Source of the DNA: Psychrobacter sp. PL19
GTDB lineage: Bacteria; Pseudomonadota; Gammaproteobacteria; Pseudomonadales; Moraxellaceae
Reading direction: 5' to 3'
Length of the DNA stretch: 64,000 nt
NCBI RefSeq assembly: GCF_017875835.1
Contig: NZ_JAGING010000001.1
Span: 1,364,001 to 1,428,000, forward strand
Shown here in pieces: positions 8,840 through 18,012 of the stretch. The position numbers were made by a program, and so were the translations under genes. Numbering within the stretch: the first letter of the stretch is position 1; each line of letters starts with the position of its first letter. The notes under the pieces were generated by a model that was not told the origin of the DNA, did not search any database, and saw nothing but the letters and a program-made list of their open reading frames with translations.

Positions 8840-9194
8840 CTATTCCCTAGGGTATAGTGAAAGTGGCAACTATTGCAACATTTTTTTGAGGTTATTTTGC
8901 TTTGATTAGCGAAATAAAATTACTTAACAGTACAGAAGCGTAAAAAATTAAAGGTTACCTACATTCACATAATCTGAATCAATGAGGCATATCAAAGTCA
9001 ATATGACTGTCTACTCAATCAGTCAATAACTAATAGGCGCAAAATAATAGGTATGATAAGAAAAATAAGTTAAGCAATAAGGATTATTCAATGACCAAAA
9101 TGAGATAAAAAAACTGACTTTACACCTTAATTATTACTACTAGCCAGTAGCTTTTATAGCGGTATCATACTGTCGAATTTATTTTATAATAGGC

Positions 9195-9231
9195 TAGGGC
9201 GTGTTGAACATTCATAAATAAGCACGCCCTA
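9195..9231. mobile_element. 33-bp remnant of an IS5-like element with TA flanks
   Basis: GGGCGTGTTGAACATT at 9197-9212 is identical to the terminal repeat of the IS at 60953-61809. The segment ends with CACGCCC at 9223-9229, so it has inverted ends, and TA lies on both sides (9195-9196, 9230-9231) as at the intact IS. It could be the residue of an internal deletion or a minimal non-autonomous copy. The 7-bp arms could also form a hairpin. Confidence 0.65.
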
Positions 9232-9274
9232 AGTAAAAGGCATAATAACTGTTGGAAACAATAAGTCTTTATTT

Positions 9275-9293
9275 ATTATTGATAATCGTTATC
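9275..9293. promoter_or_regulatory. Fur-box-like site upstream of tonB
   Basis: GATAATCGTTATC at 9281-9293 matches 12 of 13 bases of the right part of the GATAATGATAATCATTATC consensus. The preceding six bases match partly, giving about 15 of 19 in all. It lies about 50 bp before the tonB start, which suggests iron repression. Confidence 0.7.
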
Positions 9294-9343
9294 GTTTGTA
9301 TTATTATTAGGCCACTTCGATTCCAGCCAATTGTTAGGGTGTT

Positions 9344-10375
9344 ATGGGTTCAACGAGTTTTAACGCGCCGTCACTTAAATTGATACTAATTGTCGTTGGC
9401 ACCGTGGTTGCATTACATGTGCTCACAGCGATGGCATTAGTGTTCATCAGACCGTTGACGCCTGTCATACAGCCAGCTAAAGCTGAACCAGCTATAGAAA
9501 TACAATTGGTTACCCTTGCTGTTGAGACTGAAGGGTCAGAAATTACGACCGATGCTGTTAAGCCTACAAAAGCGCTTAAGCCACTGTCAAAACCTGCTGC
9601 TGTCTTAAAATCTAAAGCAAAATCGATTCCTAAAACAGCCAAAACCTCCAAGCCTGTGACGGCTACTAAACCAGTGGTCAAAGCATCAGTCAAATCAGAG
9701 CAAAAAAATATAACGCCTAAGCTGGAGACCCAGGCCAATACCTCTAACGTTGCAAAAAATGAGCCTTTTAGCCAATACATACAACAAAACTCAATGACAA
9801 CCGCTCAAGCAGACAGTTTAACCGCTATTAATGAAGGTAAAATGTTGGCAGCACAGGCTGAAAAATCCGCCCAAGAAGCCCATGCCAAAATCATGCGAGA
9901 CGCTCAGGCAGCAGCGAATGCTAAAGTGCTTCGTGATGATGCCCAACAGATAGCCGATGCTAAAGCTGTGCAACAAGTTAACGCTGCAAAAGAAGCATCG
10001 CAAGCCGCTGCGCGCGCAAAAACTGCTAGTGATGCCAAAGCCGCCGCTACTGCCAAAGCGGCTGCAGCTGCAAGTAATACGCCCGTCAGCTTTAATGCCA
10101 GCAATGCCAATTGGACAGCTAAACCCAACTTTAATTTTCCTGATCGTGCCAAGCGCGGTACCAAATCAGGAGATACCTTTAACCTGGTCTTGATGTTACA
10201 AGTCAACAAGCAAGGTAGCATTGATAGTGTGCGTTTGGCGCAATCTTCTGGTAATGCGACTCTAGACAGAGAGGCACAGCGGCAAGTACGTTCTGGTAAA
10301 TTCAGACCATTTATGAAAAATGATGTGCCAGTGGTGGGCAATGTCACCTTGCCAATCAGTTATGCCGTACCTTAA
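9344..10375 (+). CDS. tonB: TonB-family energy transducer
   Basis: 343 residues. One N-terminal transmembrane helix (about 12-35, LILIVVGTVVALHVLTAMAL) anchors the protein. A long periplasmic linker follows, rich in Lys/Pro/Ala and then Ala/Lys/Gln coiled coil (about 150-240), recalling TolA. A TonB C-terminal domain (about 255-343) follows with PDRAKRGTKSGDTFNLVLML and the closing VTLPISYAVP. With ExbB and ExbD downstream it should transmit proton motive force to outer-membrane receptors. A Fur-like box lies upstream. The Ala-rich TolA-like middle is unusual for a short TonB, but the linkage to exbBD favours TonB. Confidence 0.87.
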   Translation: MGSTSFNAPSLKLILIVVGTVVALHVLTAMALVFIRPLTPVIQPAKAEPAIEIQLVTLAVETEGSEITTDAVKPTKALKPLSKPAAVLKSKAKSIPKTAKTSKPVTATKPVVKASVKSEQKNITPKLETQANTSNVAKNEPFSQYIQQNSMTTAQADSLTAINEGKMLAAQAEKSAQEAHAKIMRDAQAAANAKVLRDDAQQIADAKAVQQVNAAKEASQAAARAKTASDAKAAATAKAAAAASNTPVSFNASNANWTAKPNFNFPDRAKRGTKSGDTFNLVLMLQVNKQGSIDSVRLAQSSGNATLDREAQRQVRSGKFRPFMKNDVPVVGNVTLPISYAVP

Positions 10376-10426
10376 AAATCAATCTGCTATGAAAGAACCG
10401 CTAACCATAATCTTTTCATATAAACC

Positions 10427-10455
10427 AGATGCGCCAGTCGCAGCGGGTTTATATG
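10427..10455. other. Stem-loop between tonB and exbB
   Basis: CATATAAACC (10427-10436) pairs with GGTTTATATG (10446-10455) around a GC-richer loop. There is no T-run after it, so it may stabilise or partly attenuate the operon mRNA rather than end it. Confidence 0.4.
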
Positions 10456-10482
10456 ATTGCATAAAATATTAAGGAGTCTGAA

Positions 10483-11205
10483 ATGGACTTTATAAGCTAC
10501 TGGCAATATAGCGACATGGTGACTAAAAGCCTGTTTTTTATACTACTGGCCTTATCTATAGTTTCTTGGATGACGGGTATTATTCGCGTCCTACAAAGTC
10601 GCAAACTAGCGGCCGGCGTTGCGGATGATTTAAGTCGGCAAGTGCAAGTCAAACACCCTGTGCTGACTGATTCTGATGCGGCTACTCGTCGTTTAATTAC
10701 TGAGCAAACGTTATTAAAGCATATTGGCCGCTATCGCTTTGCTAGTGAACGCGGGCTACCTATCCTAGGCACCACTGCGGCAATTTCGCCATTTATTGGA
10801 TTGTTTGGAACAGTGTGGGGTATCTTTCATGCGCTACATAATATTGGTATCAGTGGTCAAGCAGGACTGGGACAAGTGGCAGGACCCGTTGGTGAAGCGC
10901 TGATCATGACGGGACTGGGTATTGCAGTGGCCATCCCAGCTGTGGTTTTTTATAACGTTGTAGTACGTATCAATCGACAGATTATGTACCATGCTAATGA
11001 CAGAGCGCATGACTTATTAGAGCAATCTGCGGCTTTAATCACTGCAAAGAATTCATTTGAACCACATGCTATAGATGCACAGACCCACACGACTGCTACC
11101 AGTTATGACAATAAAAGTGCCCATAGTAATAGTAATAGTAATAGTAATACTGGTGCTGACAAACCAGATATTTACCAGCAGAGCACCTCTACTTCTGGTT
11201 TATAA
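10483..11205 (+). CDS. exbB: ExbB-like proton-channel subunit (MotA/TolQ/ExbB)
   Basis: 240 residues. Three membrane segments: about 14-33, then FIGLFGTVWGIFHAL (about 105-120) and GEALIMTGLGIAVAIPAVVFYN (about 143-165), with the usual large cytoplasmic loop between the first two. AAGGAG precedes the ATG. It partners ExbD and TonB. The C-terminal tail is unusual: it ends with His/Thr/Ser/Asn-rich low complexity including a Ser-Asn run encoded by a 6-bp repeat. The gap to exbD is 158 bp, long for this operon. Confidence 0.92.
   Translation: MDFISYWQYSDMVTKSLFFILLALSIVSWMTGIIRVLQSRKLAAGVADDLSRQVQVKHPVLTDSDAATRRLITEQTLLKHIGRYRFASERGLPILGTTAAISPFIGLFGTVWGIFHALHNIGISGQAGLGQVAGPVGEALIMTGLGIAVAIPAVVFYNVVVRINRQIMYHANDRAHDLLEQSAALITAKNSFEPHAIDAQTHTTATSYDNKSAHSNSNSNSNTGADKPDIYQQSTSTSGL
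11125..11148. repeat. AGTAAT x4 microsatellite inside exbB
   Basis: Four exact copies of AGTAAT encode a Ser-Asn run in the ExbB tail. Copy-number changes would keep the frame. Confidence 0.85.
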
Positions 11206-11279
11206 ATCAAGTATAGAAGAGCCAAAAAAAGGCTAAATTAGTTGTTTGTTAATAGGTTACGACGACTGTCTATTAACCT

Positions 11280-11303
11280 ATTGATATTGATATTGATATT
11301 GAT
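11280..11303. repeat. ATTGAT x4 microsatellite between exbB and exbD
   Basis: Four exact copies of ATTGAT lie 60 bp before the exbD start, in a spacer with no other gene. Confidence 0.85.
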
Positions 11304-11363
11304 CATTCCATAGACCAATAACAATACGATTAAGAGTAATTTAAGCATACTATTGAGAGTAAT

Positions 11364-11765
11364 ATGGCATTTCAGTTAGGTGATGATGACGTCCAAGGTA
11401 TGAATGAGATGAATCTCATTCCGCTTATTGATGTGATGTTGGTATTGATGATTATCTTTTTATTGACAGCGACGGTCTTGAATCCCACAGTGCCGTTAGA
11501 TCTCCCCAAAACCAGTGCCATTATTAACGAGCAACCACCAGAAGTCATTCAAATCAGTATTGATAAGGAGGCTGGTATTTTTTGGGACAGTAATCCGATT
11601 AGTATGGAAGAGTTAGAAGGACTCTTGCAACAACAGAGCGCTACTGGCAAAGATCCTTTAGTACAATTGCGTGCGGATAAAGACAGTAAGTACGATACCG
11701 TCGCGCAAGTATTGGCCGCTGCCAGCCAAGCAGGACTGAGTAAGATAGCCTTTGTAAATGAATGA
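11364..11765 (+). CDS. exbD: ExbD/TolR-family proton-channel subunit
   Basis: 133 residues. The single transmembrane helix contains the family motif NLIPLIDVMLVLMIIF with the proton-carrying Asp23. A periplasmic domain (about 45-133) follows. It completes tonB-exbB-exbD. The ribosome site is weak (GAGAG). A strong hairpin terminator lies 300 bp downstream. Confidence 0.93.
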   Translation: MAFQLGDDDVQGMNEMNLIPLIDVMLVLMIIFLLTATVLNPTVPLDLPKTSAIINEQPPEVIQISIDKEAGIFWDSNPISMEELEGLLQQQSATGKDPLVQLRADKDSKYDTVAQVLAAASQAGLSKIAFVNE

Positions 11766-12064
11766 TGTGGTATATAAGCGATAGTTGATTTACTTTAAAA
11801 CGACTACCGTATGGTTGGGAGAGTTTGTTACAGCTTCTGGAGGGGCATCGCTGTACAGCAAGCAAGAAAGTTTTTATCAGCCGCATCTGACTATCCGCTT
11901 AACAATTTTACTTGTAGCACAACGATTTTACTTATAGCTTAATTGTTTTATTGGGTATTAACGATATCTATAACAATAGGCTGCCAACATAAACCAGCAG
12001 CCATATCAGCAAAAAAACCGCCAAGATAATAAGAAAAATAAATAAAATAATAACGCTTATCTCC

Positions 12065-12098
12065 AACCTCGCAGAGGCAACCCTGCGAGGTTTTCTTT
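12065..12098 (+). terminator. Rho-independent terminator downstream of exbD
   Basis: AACCTCGCAG (12065-12074) pairs with CTGCGAGGTT (12083-12092) and is followed by TTTTCTTT. The region 11766-12064 before it has no gene that I can support. Confidence 0.8.
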
Positions 12099-12118
12099 AG
12101 GGTGTAAATATCGGTATA

Positions 12119-12643
12119 TTAGCGTAGATAACCAAATGGGCCGTAACTATAACGCCCATATCTGCCATAACCAAACGGAGAGGGTGAGAAGTATGGTGAG
12201 CTTAGGTAATTAAGATCACGTTGGCGTATGTAATAGTAACGCCCTTGAGAGTAAGCTTCCTCTAATTTTTCAATGCCTTCCAGTGGACAGACTGTCTGCC
12301 AATCATAGCCTTCACGGCCAAGCTTATAAGCATTGAGCTCGGTACAATATTTTCTGAGTCCTTGCTGTCGACCTTGTTCCCACTGTATACGATTGGGGGT
12401 CGCACCGACCACGCTAGCGCAGTTATTGGTATACTGACCAAAGTGGTCACCTGAGCGACCAAGCATTCCGTCTGCATAACCAACCTCTTGCCAGTTATTG
12501 GTTTGACATTGCTGCGGGGTCAGACTTTGAGTGGTTGCACAGCCTGATAGGGCAAATAATGCAGCAGTCATGAGTGATAAAGCAGAAGTGGTTTTAACTG
12601 CCGAAGTAAAGGTTATGGTGGTGGCTTTTGTAATATAAGTCAT
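12119..12643 (-). CDS. DUF2799-type lipoprotein
   Basis: 174 residues. A signal peptide ends in the lipobox ALSGC with Cys35, so it should be a lipoprotein. The mature part has the DUF2799 pattern: NNWQEVGYADGMLGRSG, then WEQGRQQGLRKYC and AYKLGREGYDW. The C-terminal 30 residues are Gly/Tyr/Arg/Pro-rich (FGYGRYGRYSYGPFGYLR). The function of the family is unknown. It faces exbD convergently. Confidence 0.8.
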   Translation of the reverse strand: MTYITKATTITFTSAVKTTSALSLMTAALFALSGCATTQSLTPQQCQTNNWQEVGYADGMLGRSGDHFGQYTNNCASVVGATPNRIQWEQGRQQGLRKYCTELNAYKLGREGYDWQTVCPLEGIEKLEEAYSQGRYYYIRQRDLNYLSSPYFSPSPFGYGRYGRYSYGPFGYLR

Positions 12644-12886
12644 AATAAACCTGCGCGCGTTTAAAATTATGGTTTATCATAGCATTTTTTAGGATCAGCT
12701 ATTTTTTACATCTTGTTATCATTTTTATTTTAGCTGGCATTAAGCTTTTGATATAACACTATAAATAGTCAATCTACTACTAGCAAGTTTGCCGTTCATA
12801 GCGCCACCAAGCTTGATTTTTAATCATTCGTGCTCATTATGAGTATGCTTTATCATTTTTTAATCCAGCTACAAGGTTAGATTGTC

Positions 12887-13495
12887 ATGGGTGTATGGAT
12901 TACCATTGCCATTGTACTATTCGTATTAGGAAGTATGATGGCACTCAAACCTAACGGTGTCGATCAGCGTTTGGATAAGCTGCGTATGACTGCGCGCTGT
13001 TTACAAATGAACCCAAAGCTAGTCGCTTGTCCCGATTGGGTCAGGGGTAAAAACAATGAACATGGGCGTGGGATGATTGGTCAATATGGTCTAGTGCTAG
13101 ATAATGTACAGATGCCTCATACTCGTTATCAGGTCATTGATGGGCAATGGCGACCCGATAGTGATTCTGCCAATACGAATGCTACCGCCAACATGACCAA
13201 ATCGCCTGCTAGCTTTAATTTAGACAAAGTACCGCTAGCATTGCCGGCATCTATTGAGCCCTTTGTAAAAGCATTATTAATTAAAGCCAATAGTATTGTT
13301 ATTTATTGGGAAGATATTGATTATGTGCGTCCATTGACCAATCCAAATTATAAGTCGAGTATCATTGAACCTGATTTATTGGCTCTTAAGGCACAGATGG
13401 AACAGTGGGCGCTACAAATGCAGGCAAGTCCGCGCAGCACGGTTAATTTAAATGGCGGCATCGCTCTCAGTAAAATGTTAAATCAAGAAATTTAA
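12887..13495 (+). CDS. Hypothetical membrane-anchored protein
   Basis: 202 residues, not recognised. The N-terminus is a hydrophobic helix (about 3-20, VWITIAIVLFVLGSMMAL). A soluble domain follows with RLDKLRMTARCLQMNPKLVACPDWV and a central Asn/Thr-rich stretch. AAGG lies upstream of the ATG. It precedes topA but is separated from it by 345 bp, so co-transcription is uncertain. Its stop codon lies inside a 13-bp tandem repeat. Confidence 0.65.
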   Translation: MGVWITIAIVLFVLGSMMALKPNGVDQRLDKLRMTARCLQMNPKLVACPDWVRGKNNEHGRGMIGQYGLVLDNVQMPHTRYQVIDGQWRPDSDSANTNATANMTKSPASFNLDKVPLALPASIEPFVKALLIKANSIVIYWEDIDYVRPLTNPNYKSSIIEPDLLALKAQMEQWALQMQASPRSTVNLNGGIALSKMLNQEI

Positions 13496-13542
13496 TTCAG
13501 AGGTCTAATTCAGAGACTTAATTCCGAGACTTAATTCCGAGA
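13491..13542. repeat. 13-bp tandem repeat, four copies
   Basis: Four near-identical 13-bp units (consensus close to CTTAATTCCGAGA) begin at the stop codon of the preceding gene. The rest of 13543-13840 up to topA has no gene or clear site. Confidence 0.75.
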
Positions 13543-13840
13543 CTAAGCATAAAGGTGCTAGGCATCTTTTTAGCTCATATTAATAGGTAAATTACGCACG
13601 AGGTTTAAGTCATTTTGCGTCATTGCTTATTTTTTACAGTTGACAGCTCAACTCTTAGCAGTGTAACGTCCTTATAAGTTTACGTCTATATTGTGTTTAT
13701 CGTATATATTGTGACCATTTTCATTGATAGCTGGGCTTCTAACAACTTGATTCGCTACAACAAATCGCTTAGTTATCATAAATCGCTACGCTACTAATCT
13801 TTTATTCGAATTTAATCCATTTATTATGGTGTCGTAACAC

Positions 13841-16513
13841 ATGGCAAAAACCCCAAGTAAAAAAACGTCAACTCCTGCTGCGGAATCTTCTACCACTAGC
13901 ACTAATTCCAAAGGCAAATCTTTGGTGATTGTCGAATCACCTGCCAAGGCAAAAACGATTAATAAATACCTTGGTAATGATTTCATCGTACGCTCCAGTA
14001 TTGGGCATGTGCGAGATTTACCGGTGGGTGCCAATAAAGGTGCTAAAAAACCAGCCACTACCAAAAAAGATGAGAGCCTGACCAAAGAAGAAAAAACCCA
14101 GCAAGCGCTGGTACGGCGCATGGGTGTTGATCCAGAGCACGGCTGGGCGGCAGTCTATGAAGTGCTGCCTAATAAAACCAAAGTCATTAAAGAGTTAAAA
14201 GCCTTAGCCAAAGACGCTGATAAAATTTATCTAGCAACGGATATGGATAGAGAAGGGGAAGCCATCGCCTGGCATCTCAAAGAAGTCATCGGCGGCGCGG
14301 ATAGCAAGTATGAGCGGGTGGTGTTTAACGAAATTACCAAAACCGCCATCCAAAATGCCTTTAAGCAACCCTCTAAACTTGATATTGACCGGGTCAATGC
14401 TCAGCAAGCGCGCCGATTTTTAGATCGGGTGGTTGGCTTTATGGTGTCGCCGCTACTATGGCAAAAGGTCGCCCGCGGTTTATCTGCAGGTCGGGTGCAG
14501 TCAGTAGCCATGCGGTTGGTGGTCGAGCGTGAACACGAAATTCGCGCCTTTATCCCTGAAGAGTATTGGCAAATTTTTGCAGATACTCATATTGTGGAGA
14601 GTAAGAAGGATGCTGAGCAAGTCGGTATTCGCCTAGAGGCCACCAAACAAGGTGGCAAAACCCTCAAGCTTGTTAATAAAGAGCAGACTGATAAAGTACT
14701 CGACGTCCTAAAACCAGCAAGCTATCTGGTCAAAGAGCGCGAAGAGAAACCAACTCAGTCGAAACCGAGCGCGCCATTTATCACCTCGACCTTGCAGCAG
14801 GCAGCCAGTACCCGTTTGGGCTTTTCCGTGAAAAAGACCATGATTTTGGCACAGCGTCTCTATGAAGCGGGTCATATTACTTATATGCGTACTGACTCTA
14901 CCTTTTTATCGGGTGATGCCCTAGCTGCGGTTCGTGGTTATCTGGAAGACAGTTTTGGCGCTAAATATGTGCCAGAAAAACCCAACTTTTATGGTAATAA
15001 ACAAAACGCGCAAGAGGCACATGAGGCCATACGTCCATCAAACGTCAATATGAAATCTACTCAGCTTAAAGGGGTGGAGCGCGATGCTATCCGCCTCTAC
15101 GAGCTAATTTGGCGTCAGTTTGTCGCTTGTCAGATGCCACCTGCAAAGTATTTATCAGTAAATTTATTCGTAGAGGCGGGCGACGTTGAGCTAAAAGCCC
15201 GTGGTCGTACCATGACTTTCGATGGTTATACTAGGATACAAGCGCCAGCAAAAACCGACGATAGCTTACTGCCTGATGTCAAAAAAGGTGATGAGCTGAT
15301 CTTAGACAACCTAGATCCCAGCCAACACTTTACCAAACCAGCACCGCGCTATACTGAAGCCAGTTTGGTTAAGGAAATGGAGAAAAAAGGTATTGGTCGT
15401 CCATCAACCTACGCCTCTATTATTTCAACTATTCAAGATCGTGGTTATGTAAAGCTGGAGAATAAACGTTTATTTGCTGAAAAAATGGGTGACATCGTCA
15501 CTGACAGATTAACAGCCAGCTTCCCAGACTTGATGGATTATACTTTTACTGCCGCGTTAGAGAATAAACTTGATGGTGTCGCTGAAGGTGAAAAAGATTG
15601 GAAAGATGTCTTAGATAATTTTTATGGTGACTTCAAGATTAAGCTTGAACATGCCAAAGACAAAGATGGTATGCGTCCTAATGACCCTACCGACGTGCCT
15701 GACGTACACTGCGATTTATGTGATCGTCCGATGCAGTTACGTACTGGTTCAACCGGTGTGTTCTTAGGTTGTACTGGCTATAATCTACCACCCAAAGAGC
15801 GTTGCAAAGGCACCAAAAACTTAATGCCGGTCGAAGCTTTTGCCAATCTTGATGATGCAGAAGGCGATGATGAAGCGGCTGAAGTCAAAGACTTGATGGA
15901 GAAAAAGCGCTGTCCGAAGTGTGCAACAGCTATGGACGGCTATATCGTAGATGGTGGTCTTAAGCTCCACATCTGTGGTAATAACCCTGATTGTGAGGGC
16001 TATATCCTAGAAGAAGGTAAGTTTGAAGTCCCAGGTTCTGATTCTCCTACGATTGATTGTAATAAGTGTGATGGACAAATGGAGCTAAAGACTGGACGCT
16101 TTGGTCCTTACTTTGCCTGTCAGCAATGTGATAATACTCGTAAAGTGCTCAAAACTGGTGAGGCTGCACCGCCACGTATGGATCCCATCCATATGCCGGA
16201 GCTAAAGTCGGTTAAGCACGAGGATTACTTTATCTTACGTGAAGGGGCGGCTGGCATGTTCTTAGCAGCGTCTCAGTTTCCCAAGGTACGCGAAACCCGT
16301 GCGCCTAAGCTGGCTGAGATGCGGACTATCAAAGATAAGATGGAAGATAAATTCCAGTATCTGTTTGAGGGTCCAGATGAAGATCCGGATGGTAACCCAA
16401 CTATTTTGCGCTGGTCACGGAAGAAAAAAGAGCAGTATATCGGCTCTGAAAAAAACGGTAAGGCCTCACGTTGGGGTGTTTACTGGCGCAAGGGCGAGTG
16501 GATAGAGGAATAA
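13841..16513 (+). CDS. topA: DNA topoisomerase I
   Basis: 890 residues. Type IA topoisomerase that relaxes negative supercoils. The Toprim domain carries [17 protein letters not shown] (about 30-46) and [16 protein letters not shown]. The active-site Tyr is Tyr348 in [10 protein letters not shown]-terminal zinc-ribbon repeats contain CDLC, CPKC and CNKC motifs, followed by a basic [10 protein letters not shown] end. An N-terminal Ser/Thr/Lys tail of about 25 residues precedes the Toprim. Length fits the gammaproteobacterial enzyme. Confidence 0.97.
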   Translation: MAKTPSKKTSTPAAESSTTSTNSKGKSLVIVESPAKAKTINKYLGNDFIVRSSIGHVRDLPVGANKGAKKPATTKKDESLTKEEKTQQALVRRMGVDPEHGWAAVYEVLPNKTKVIKELKALAKDADKIYLATDMDREGEAIAWHLKEVIGGADSKYERVVFNEITKTAIQNAFKQPSKLDIDRVNAQQARRFLDRVVGFMVSPLLWQKVARGLSAGRVQSVAMRLVVEREHEIRAFIPEEYWQIFADTHIVESKKDAEQVGIRLEATKQGGKTLKLVNKEQTDKVLDVLKPASYLVKEREEKPTQSKPSAPFITSTLQQAASTRLGFSVKKTMILAQRLYEAGHITYMRTDSTFLSGDALAAVRGYLEDSFGAKYVPEKPNFYGNKQNAQEAHEAIRPSNVNMKSTQLKGVERDAIRLYELIWRQFVACQMPPAKYLSVNLFVEAGDVELKARGRTMTFDGYTRIQAPAKTDDSLLPDVKKGDELILDNLDPSQHFTKPAPRYTEASLVKEMEKKGIGRPSTYASIISTIQDRGYVKLENKRLFAEKMGDIVTDRLTASFPDLMDYTFTAALENKLDGVAEGEKDWKDVLDNFYGDFKIKLEHAKDKDGMRPNDPTDVPDVHCDLCDRPMQLRTGSTGVFLGCTGYNLPPKERCKGTKNLMPVEAFANLDDAEGDDEAAEVKDLMEKKRCPKCATAMDGYIVDGGLKLHICGNNPDCEGYILEEGKFEVPGSDSPTIDCNKCDGQMELKTGRFGPYFACQQCDNTRKVLKTGEAAPPRMDPIHMPELKSVKHEDYFILREGAAGMFLAASQFPKVRETRAPKLAEMRTIKDKMEDKFQYLFEGPDEDPDGNPTILRWSRKKKEQYIGSEKNGKASRWGVYWRKGEWIEE

Positions 16514-16540
16514 ATATCCTGTTTAAACCAAGCGTAAAAA

Positions 16541-16570
16541 AACCTCTTAGAATAGCTAAGAGGTTTTTTT
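16541..16570. terminator. Bidirectional terminator between topA and sodC
   Basis: AACCTCTTAG (16541-16550) pairs with CTAAGAGGTT (16556-16565). The T-run on the right and the A-run on the left let it serve both convergent genes. Confidence 0.88.
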
Positions 16571-16630
16571 ATATCAGCAATAAAATCCACACTTAGATTA
16601 TATTAACTTTAGCTTGTACTGAATAAGCCA

Positions 16631-17188
16631 TTAGTTTTTTTCGATGATACCACAAGCAATACGATCACCTGAAGCGCCTGATGGCTGGCTGGTATAGTCA
16701 TCAGCGCCAGCATGAACGATAAAAGCAAGGCGGTTGACGCTATATTTTCCAGCTTCGGCAGCAGAAATCTTCTTATTCACATAGTTAATAGTAGCAACAC
16801 CGTTATCATTTGCTGTTAAGTTTGGCAAGTCGCCAGCGTGGCCATTCATATCATCGGGATTAGAGTGTGGCTGGTTATCAGGATTGAAATGACCGCCTGC
16901 TGATTTACCCATTACATCACAGCTGCCAGTCTCATGAATATGCAAGGCGACCGTTTGACCGGGCGTCATATTCGTCAGTTTGCCGTAGACCTGTACGCCG
17001 CCATCAACAGGACGTAAATAGACTTGGCCGACTTCACGTTGGTCTGCATCTGTAGTATTGAGGGTTGATTTCAGCACAGGCTGGTTAAGCGGATTACCTG
17101 TTTTTAGCTGTCCTTCTGTACTCTGGCAACCGGTTATTGCTAAGGCAGAACCACATAATAGGGCACTTGCAAGCATAAGCTTTTTCAT
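16631..17188 (-). CDS. sodC: Cu/Zn superoxide dismutase, lipoprotein form
   Basis: 185 residues. The signal peptide ends in a lipobox-like ITGC (Cys21), so the enzyme is probably lipid-anchored in the periplasm. Copper/zinc ligands are visible: His83 and His85 in ALHIHETGSC, His100 in GGHFNP, His108, His117, Asp120 and His159 in VHAGADD. The two disulphide Cys are 90 and 178. I chose the ATG at 17188 because GGAGAG sits just upstream; the earlier in-frame ATG overlaps that site. It converges on topA. Confidence 0.95.
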   Translation of the reverse strand: MKKLMLASALLCGSALAITGCQSTEGQLKTGNPLNQPVLKSTLNTTDADQREVGQVYLRPVDGGVQVYGKLTNMTPGQTVALHIHETGSCDVMGKSAGGHFNPDNQPHSNPDDMNGHAGDLPNLTANDNGVATINYVNKKISAAEAGKYSVNRLAFIVHAGADDYTSQPSGASGDRIACGIIEKN

Positions 17189-17746
17189 TGATCTCTCCAT
17201 TTATAGTCAATTATCATACTTAACATTTGTATTTAACATTTATATTTAACTTTTTTAGCGACAGTTGTCTCGAAACCTGCTGTAACTTTTATTAAACTTG
17301 CAGTTAGTATAGCTAAGCCTTGAACTCAGATATTCATTAGAAGCGCAACAAAGCGTTAATATATGTAAGTCACTGATAACATATAAAGAGAATATTTTAA
17401 CAAAAAGCTCAACAGAAGCTAACGAAATAAAAGAGTTAGCTGGTAAGGCGTGCTGCAGAATGCGTGTCTTATATACATAATGACTCATATAAATAACGTG
17501 AGCAACTGATATAAGGAATTAGTGTGCATGAATTATTCAAGTGAGCTAGATCTACAGCACTTATTTTAGAGCGGGTAGCAGGAGCATAAGCACGGATTCG
17601 GCGCTATCACAAACTGGTGATTTGCATTATTCGGCAGACTATGGTGTCAAGGAATCGCACATGACAAAATGCAGCTACGACTCATATCCTCTATTTTACG
17701 GTACCAACTCACTAGATTTAAGTACTGAATAAGCCCAAGTCTTACT

Positions 17747-17828
17747 ACATGCTCGTGACGCTCAAGCAAAAAGTTATCCCAGTAGCGCGTTGCCATAAAC
17801 GACGCTGTTTTATTTTGAACTGACTATA
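17747..17828. mobile_element. Right-half fragment of the IS630-end MITE
   Basis: The segment resembles the right half of the complete copy at 42028-42169: an AAAAAGTTAT-CCCAGTAGC core, CGTTGCCATA, then TTTATTTTGAACTGACTATA at the end. The left half is not recognisable. Confidence 0.5.
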
Positions 17829-17948
17829 TTAAGGTTCTAGCCACATGAAGAATGTGAATCGGTATAGAGCTGAAAATTTAACAAAATATGCTGCTATATA
17901 ATAAGTTTTATCTCAAATAAGTTGAGTGTAAAACATACTTAGTAGCAA

Positions 17949-17986
17949 AGAACAACGCCACTTTAGCTGTAGAGTGGCGTTGTTCT
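17949..17986 (-). terminator. Terminator downstream of the acyl-CoA synthetase gene
   Basis: A perfect 14-bp stem (17949-17962 with 17973-17986) is followed, on the minus strand, by TTTG after its own TTCT end. It lies 26 bp after the stop of the leftward gene. Confidence 0.75.
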
Positions 17987-18012
17987 CATTAATTATCAAT
18001 AAATTTTACAGT

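Larger units (their letters stand above)
17189..18012. other. Long gene-poor spacer
   Basis: I see no supported gene here. It holds a MITE fragment near 17747-17828 and the leftward terminator at 17949-17986. An open stretch of about 60 codons without a start lies near 17530-17725 on the + strand and may be a relic or chance. Confidence 0.5.

Noticed and set aside
9904..10347. Long Ala-rich open frames antisense to tonB
   Set aside because: Low-complexity complement of the Ala/Lys-rich tonB linker; no start signals.
17255..17488. 77-codon leftward open frame after sodC
   Set aside because: No ribosome site, no recognisable motif and no neighbour that gives context.
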